Assembly: GCF_009905375.1 (NCBI RefSeq)
Contig: NW_027417173.1
Span: 1-64,000 of the forward strand
Reading direction: 5' to 3'
DNA: 64,000 nt
From: Apium graveolens
Lineage: Eukaryota; Streptophyta; Magnoliopsida; Apiales; Apiaceae
The first letter of the stretch is position 1. Each line of letters starts with the position of its first letter. Shown here one piece after another: positions 58,608 through 64,000 of the stretch. A program made the translations under genes and the position numbers. The notes beneath the pieces were generated by a model. The model did no database searches, had not been told where the DNA came from, and saw only the letters and a program-made list of their open reading frames with translations.

Positions 58608-58931
58608 GTAAGTTATTTAGCATATCTTATCTTAGCTTTTCAGCTCTATCCTGTTGTTAATTTATTATATTTTTCAATGTAGGATCTTATATAAATTTGT
58701 TCGATGGATGTGCAACTTATTTTTTTCAGTTTTGTAAATTGTTATGTGTATTACTCCTTCTTCAAGACAAAAATCGAAGTCTTCAGGTTTCAAGAACTGC
58801 TTAGATTAGACTTGTTTAGTTCATTTGTTATGTTCCAATTTTAGACAGTCAATCATTGATCATATTAAGAAAAACATAAGATGAAAAGATTTGAACTATC
58901 TGGCACTAGCATAGTTGGAATCTTGATGTAG

Positions 58932-59568
58932 TTGGAAGGACTAATCATTCTATTTGATGTAGTTGCCGGCCTCACTTTAACTGGCTACTTGGAATTTGGA
59001 ATAACTAAGGGAGGCGGAAAGTATGGTAATGAGGGTCTGTCATTTGGAAATGGTGAAGTTGTTGAATCGGATAAAGCAGTTGTTGCTGCTGATGATGCGC
59101 GGTGTTCAAAAACTGGAGTGTCGATTCTTGGACAGGGTGGACATGCTGTTGATGCTGCAGTAGCAACTGCTTTGTGCCTAGGTGTTGTTAATGCAATGGC
59201 TAGTGGGATTGGTGGTGGAGCTGGTTTTATGGTTGTTCGGTCTTCAGCAACTTCACGAACAGAGGCAATCAATATGAGGGAGACTGCTCCTATAGCTTCT
59301 TGTCATTTGGAAATGGTGAAGTTGTTGAATCAGATAAAGCAGTTGTTGGTGCTGATGATGCGCGGTGTTCAAAAACTGGAGTGTCGATTCTTGGACAGGG
59401 TGGACATGCTGTTGATGCTGCAGTAGCAACTGCTTTATGCCTAGGTGTTGTTAATGCAATGGCTAGTGGGATTGGTGGTGGAGGTTTTATGGTTGTTCGG
59501 TCTTCAGCAACTTCACGAACAGAGGCAATCAATATGAGGGACACTGCTCCTATAGCTTTTTCCCAGGT
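58932..59568 (+). pseudogene. Captured, tandemly duplicated GGT exon, copy 2
   Basis: Same 263-bp internal direct duplication and same frames as 9752-10388. The exon duplication occurred before the large duplication. Confidence 0.85.
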
Positions 59569-59788
59569 TATTGGAATGTTAAGTTTCTGTTATAGCATTT
59601 ATTTGGCAAACCAGAGTTTTTGTTACCAGTGATGATGATAATTACCTCAAACCAATTACCGGAGGCTCTTCACTGGACTTGTAGTATTATGGCATTGTGA
59701 TTAATTTGTGTATTTTTCAATTCATAGATGAACTTGTAAATTTGTAAAAATATTTAGTTTGTTGATGAATGTATACGTGTCCAGGTTT

Positions 59789-59879
59789 ACTCTCTTTATA
59801 GTAATGCAAGAGCTGCAAAATGCGGTCTCCATGAAATGGAGATTGCATTTTGCAGCTTTGTATTACTATAAAGAGAGTA
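59789..59879. repeat. 91-bp hairpin, copy 2
   Basis: Identical by eye to 10609-10699, in both arms and loop. Confidence 0.85.
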
Positions 59880-60094
59880 CACTTTGATTTGTATGTATTT
59901 ATCGCCAAACTTTTAGTTTAATACTTGAACTCGTCCATTTGAGGTAGTATTTTTGGTTTTTGATTTGGCTCATGATTTTTTGATTGTTAGTTTGTTGGTC
60001 GAATGATTCATGATTTGGAAATTTCTTGGTTAAATGTTTTTGGATCTGTTTTGTGGGGACTTGCATATTTGCAAGTCAATTTTTTTTTACCATT

Positions 60095-60607
60095 ACTCAA
60101 CAGACAACGGTTACTGTCACAATGTGTAAAACAATTATCTAAATAAGGTGTTCAGACAACAAGACACAAGACCGGTTGTTTGAACCTCATTTACCCAATA
60201 CTACTAAAACCATTGTCTGTGAGCTTTCCTTTTAATAATGGTATGTAAAAACCATTGTTTGATGTTCAATAAGATAAGTGTTATAATAAACACTTGTCTA
60301 AATTACACAACATAAGGCCAAAAACTGTAGTCTCACACTACCATAAGTTAGCTTATTAACAACGGTTTTTGACTGTTATGTGAAAGATTTATGACAACAG
60401 TGCAGAATCTTAACTGTTGTCTATCTCGGTAAGAGGATGCCACAGAGACAAGTCTTTCAAAAAACAGCTATAACCGTTGTTCTACATGTACTCCAACAAC
60501 AGTTTTTCAAGGAAAGGAAATTCACAGTTGTCTACGAATTTGGGGCAACAGTTTTTTTGTCAACCGTTGTTTCATAGGTGTTGTGTGATTGCAAATTTCT
60601 TGTAGTG
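60095..60607. repeat. Right subterminal repeats and TIR, copy 2
   Basis: As 10915-11428, one A shorter in the CTAAAACC run. Confidence 0.85.
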
Positions 60608-61226
60608 GATATTCGACCACCAACATACTATAATACAAATACTTATTATGAAATCTTTTTATTTATTGAATTCGACTACATAGTTCTGATATAATAGCAC
60701 TTAACTACTTTATATTATTTTACTCAACTAAAATCTTTATTACTTTCATTCCATCTAATATATTTTAAGTCGGGGTGTTACAAGATAGATGCTTTTAATA
60801 TTAAAATTCAATAAGATTAAACATCATATTTTTTACTAAAAGTATATGCTTACAATTTTCTAAACATAAGTTTTTGTTGATATTTTATATTTGTATTATT
60901 ACATATATGAATGATGGAAATGTGTGTTGTAGTTTATACTTTAACAAACTATAAAATTTCAAAATTATGATAAAGCTAAATTTTCACTAAACTTTTTTAT
61001 AATTTGATACTACACCATGAAAAATATCCAATTTAATTTATTCTGAATAAAAAATCATTTAAATCAAGAGAAGAGGACTTTGGCGGAGGGAGCAATGAGA
61101 AGAATAAAAAATCAGATCAAACGCGGGAAGCACAATTTGGAAAATTTGAAAACAGAAGAAACAAATACCCTGCAAGATACCAAAAAGTAACGGTTGGTAA
61201 TAGCTGTACACCACGCCCAGTTCACT
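60608..61226. other. AT-rich flank, second copy
   Basis: GAT target duplication at 60608-60610, then the same sequence as 11432-12055. No gene. Confidence 0.45.
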
Positions 61227-61400
61227 CTGTAGGCGTATATAACCAATGCTAACCAACTGCTAGGGTTTTACGGGCGCCTCTCTCCCTTTCCTCAAAAACT
61301 CTCTTATCTTTTGCAGGCTAAATTGACTCTAGTAAAATTCTCATTTCTTTAAGCTTCCAATCGTCGCCAAAGGACTGTAGAGGTGTTGAAACTGACGAGG
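61227..61400 (+). promoter_or_regulatory. Probable promoter and 5'-UTR exon, copy 2
   Basis: Same GTATATAACC and CTAGGGTTTTACGGG leader and donor GTATGC as 12048-12221. If the large duplication continues past the window, a second CCCH gene copy would follow. Confidence 0.4.
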
Positions 61401-62396
61401 TATGCTATCTTCTCTTTGATCACAGTCTTTACATTCTGATGAATTTGAATATGTGATATATATATTCTGTTGTAGTAAACTGAATTTGAATGGATGCTTT
61501 AGAATTCACAAAGAAATCAACAGATGCTCAAGTTTTCTTTAACCTCTAATCAGTTTGAAGGTGTTTTCATCTAAGGCAAACCACCAAAATGATTTCTTGC
61601 TTGTGGTTTGAGGTTATTAATTGGTACTATTCATTGGAAAAAATTCAATTGAATTAATTAGTTGAATCCTAAGATTATAAGTTTTTTCTGGGATGTATTG
61701 GATGTAGGTAGGTATTAATAATTCTTTGTTTTACACATGATTTGTCTCTATAATTGGCTAACTACAATTTGTGCGAGTCTTAAATTGTTGTTAAGAAAAT
61801 TAACAAAAACCAACTCAACACGTTGGCCTTCATTTTGAAAAACAATTTGAGACATATTTGGGCTCTAGCATTTTAGTATACGTTGAAAGAAAAGATCTCA
61901 CTCAAACTCAAGCATAATATTTAGGATAAGAGATATTTTATATAAATTATAATACTTGAAAATGACTTCATTACAAATGATTAGGTACAAGCCTTTATAT
62001 AGGACTCCATCAAAAAATCTTGACACTTGCTTAATTGCTAGAGTTCAAAAGACTCTTACTTAAATACTACACATCAAGCCTTAGATATTGATGAATGGAT
62101 GCCTTAATTAGTTATCGAAAGAACCTTAGTTGTCGAATGAACCTGATCGGGTAACCCATACATCGATTAAATGACAAGTTTGTGGAGAGGTCATCCCTAA
62201 TATTAACGTGCAAATGCTACAAAGAAAGTCCGTTTACGATATATGTTGGGAAAAAAGAAAAGATAAATTTGTGGAGGGGCATAGTAATCCAAAACAAGGT
62301 TTTCTGAAACATATTTATTATATAAACTTATATATTTAGTATTGATATCAATTGAAGATATGTAAAAGAAATAGGATTCCAACTAATTATAGTATT

Positions 62397-62927
62397 TATA
62401 ACACCCACATCACATATCGAAGAGATTGGATTAGTGTCATCGGTATCATATCGAATATTATATTTTTTCTGTATATGCGTACATGTTACTTATCATATGC
62501 AACCCATCAAAAATTATACATCTAAAACCTTAAACATACCGAAAATAATAAAAGTTGTACATAACGAAAGGATGTTTCCCAAAGTCTATGACTTACAGTG
62601 AGTTTATAAGAAATTTTACAAGATAGATGATTTGTATGTGAGGAAAGCCTATAAATTTAAATAATAAAGATGATGAAGAAAGATAGATTATGATCTCGAG
62701 AGAGATCTGTGCGACCCCGAAGGATTAGGAGAGAAAGAAGAGAATATAACGCATATATAGAGTTACGAAACCTTAATTATAATTCTACTAGTTATCCTTA
62801 TTCAAATATAATCTATAATTAGGCTCATTGTTCAACCATAATTTCAGTTCTTAATCTTTATCAAATTTTATTCTTTTTTTCAAAAAAATTCATATAATTA
62901 ACAATTTAAAAATTACGAAATATTATA
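62397..62927. mobile_element. Degenerate solo LTR-like block, copy 2
   Basis: As 13217-13747, with small differences (AATAATAAAAG against AATAATGAAAG; ACGAAATA against ACGGAATA). Confidence 0.4.
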
Positions 62928-64000
62928 AATTTACTTGTTATGTCATAATTTGAATATTGTGATATAATAGTTTTTATGTTGGGAATATGATATACTTGTT
63001 TTATTTCTCTAGCGTGACAAATTTTAGGAATCTAATTTTCCAATTTTAGTGCATTACATACCAATCAATTATTATTATACCATGTCTCTAATTCTAAAAC
63101 CTAACAACACCATCAAAAACTTAATTTAACCACCGTTCATCAATCACTCATTGAAATTAATAAGAAAATTAGAAGTGAAAGAGAGAAGACTCGAAATAAA
63201 CAAGAGAAACTAACTTATTCGTTGTTATAAACAATTGTCCAATTTTACTAGTTAAACACACTCAGACAATCTTTGACAAGATTCAAAATATTTACATCAA
63301 GTGAGAACTTCAAACCAACATGTGTACGATCAAACCACGCACTTTTCGAGACACCACTATTTATGCCCCTCGATGGTGGCATGTTTCTTTCAATAAAAGA
63401 TATTTAAGAAACCTTTACATATTACTATTCTTTTAATGTAGTTTAGTACCCCAAACCTTTTCCAAAATATTGAAATTACTTTCAGTTATACATTACAATT
63501 TAGTCCCAAAAGTTTTACAAGTTTTATGTAAACCCCTGAACTTTACAAATTTATTGTTAAGCCTTTAACTCTATATTGAATTAGAAATGAAATATCACAT
63601 TCAATGGTAAGATATAAAATTTTACCCTTATTTATTACTAAAAATATATAATTTTATAGTGTAGTTGTGCACAACCATTATCTTTCATATTTAGTGTAGT
63701 GTAGATGTGCATGGTCATTATCTTTCATATTTGCACTCTGAGTATTCTCTTTATCATATTCCCACCATTTTACTTTTAGATCAATATTTTTTGTCATATG
63801 GCAAGAATTTGCTTCATATGGAGGTCCTTAACTATCCTCATATTTAATTTGGTTACACTTTTAGATTATTACTTTTTCACATATGGTAATAATATCCTAG
63901 ACACCTACTGACATGAAGAATTATTTCTTTGCAAGAAGAGAGAGATATGCCGATCTTTGGCTTTGGCTTTGTACTGATATTTAATAAATTTCACCTCATG
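62928..64000. other. AT-rich region to the window end, second copy
   Basis: Same as 13748-14820, including the 35-bp two-copy tandem repeat near 63659-63733. No gene. Confidence 0.45.

Larger units (their letters stand above)
51434..60607. mobile_element. Packed CACTA element, copy 2, both ends intact (9174 bp)
   Basis: Left end CACTACAACATTTTTGTAAT at 51434 preceded by GAT; right end TTTCTTGTAGTG at 60607 followed by GAT. This copy proves the element type, the 3-bp target duplication and the imperfect terminal repeat. Its cargo is the same as in copy 1. Being complete at both ends, it could in principle be mobilised by a transposase supplied in trans. Confidence 0.95.
49271..64000. repeat. 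Large segmental duplication, second copy
   Basis: Second copy of 1-14820. It begins inside the 3' LTR of the complete copia element, and the right LTR flank GCTAC is shared with the first copy. The copia insertion therefore predates the duplication. The block is still matching when the window ends. It keeps an intact left end of the packed CACTA element, which the first copy has lost. Confidence 0.95.

Noticed and set aside
1..64000. tRNA, rRNA or organellar insertions
   Set aside because: No cloverleaf, rRNA or plastid/mitochondrial gene sequence was recognised on either strand; the ycf45-like fragment resembles the nucleus-encoded relatives and has intron-separated exons.

Overview
This window is AT-rich, intron-bearing plant nuclear DNA, almost certainly from a eudicot. 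The evidence is Tork/TNT1-type Ty1-copia elements with an initiator-tRNA-Met primer site, two CACTA (En/Spm) DNA transposons, and fragments of typical plant genes: an RLCK-VII kinase, TOPLESS, gamma-glutamyl transpeptidase, a plant CCCH zinc-finger protein and a BCD1-like HIT-family protein. I cannot name the species. I see no intact host gene. The window is a nest of transposons, captured exons, pseudogenes and duplicated blocks.

Layout. Positions 1-14820 and 49271-64000 are the same sequence, about 49.18 kb apart, with only scattered single-base differences and one structural difference. Each copy carries in order: an LTR, a BCD1-like terminal exon, a 9.2-kb CACTA element packed with captured exons, a 5'-UTR-like exon and a degenerate LTR. 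Both copies run off the window edges. Positions 14821-34482 hold a broken CCCH zinc-finger gene (16081-17640), a solo LTR (21077-22166), minus-strand copia debris (23.3-26.3 kb), a second CCCH gene copy whose coding exons are replaced by a truncated copia element (26.3-28.7 kb), a TIR element (29090-30221), an LTR-like block and an empty-site copy of the CACTA insertion (33071-33205). Positions 34483-49796 are one Tork-type copia element with target duplication GCTAC. It is split by a 10.2-kb CACTA element (38367-48557, target duplication GTG) that carries TNP2-like and TNPA-like genes.

How the parts relate. The order of events can be read directly: copia insertion, then CACTA insertion into its polymerase region. 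The 3' LTR and everything downstream is present again at positions 1-14820, so the duplication postdates the copia insertion. The packed CACTA element has no transposase gene, so it would depend on an enzyme supplied in trans. The nested CACTA is the obvious local candidate type, but the two have different subterminal motifs, so they are probably not a matched pair.

The most interesting object is the packed CACTA (2162-11428 and 51434-60607). It holds exons from at least five gene families, several with intact splice sites. The fragments lie in two divergent groups around a 174-bp tandem array, and the element also contains a long RNA hairpin. Its insertion is proven by an empty site in the same window.
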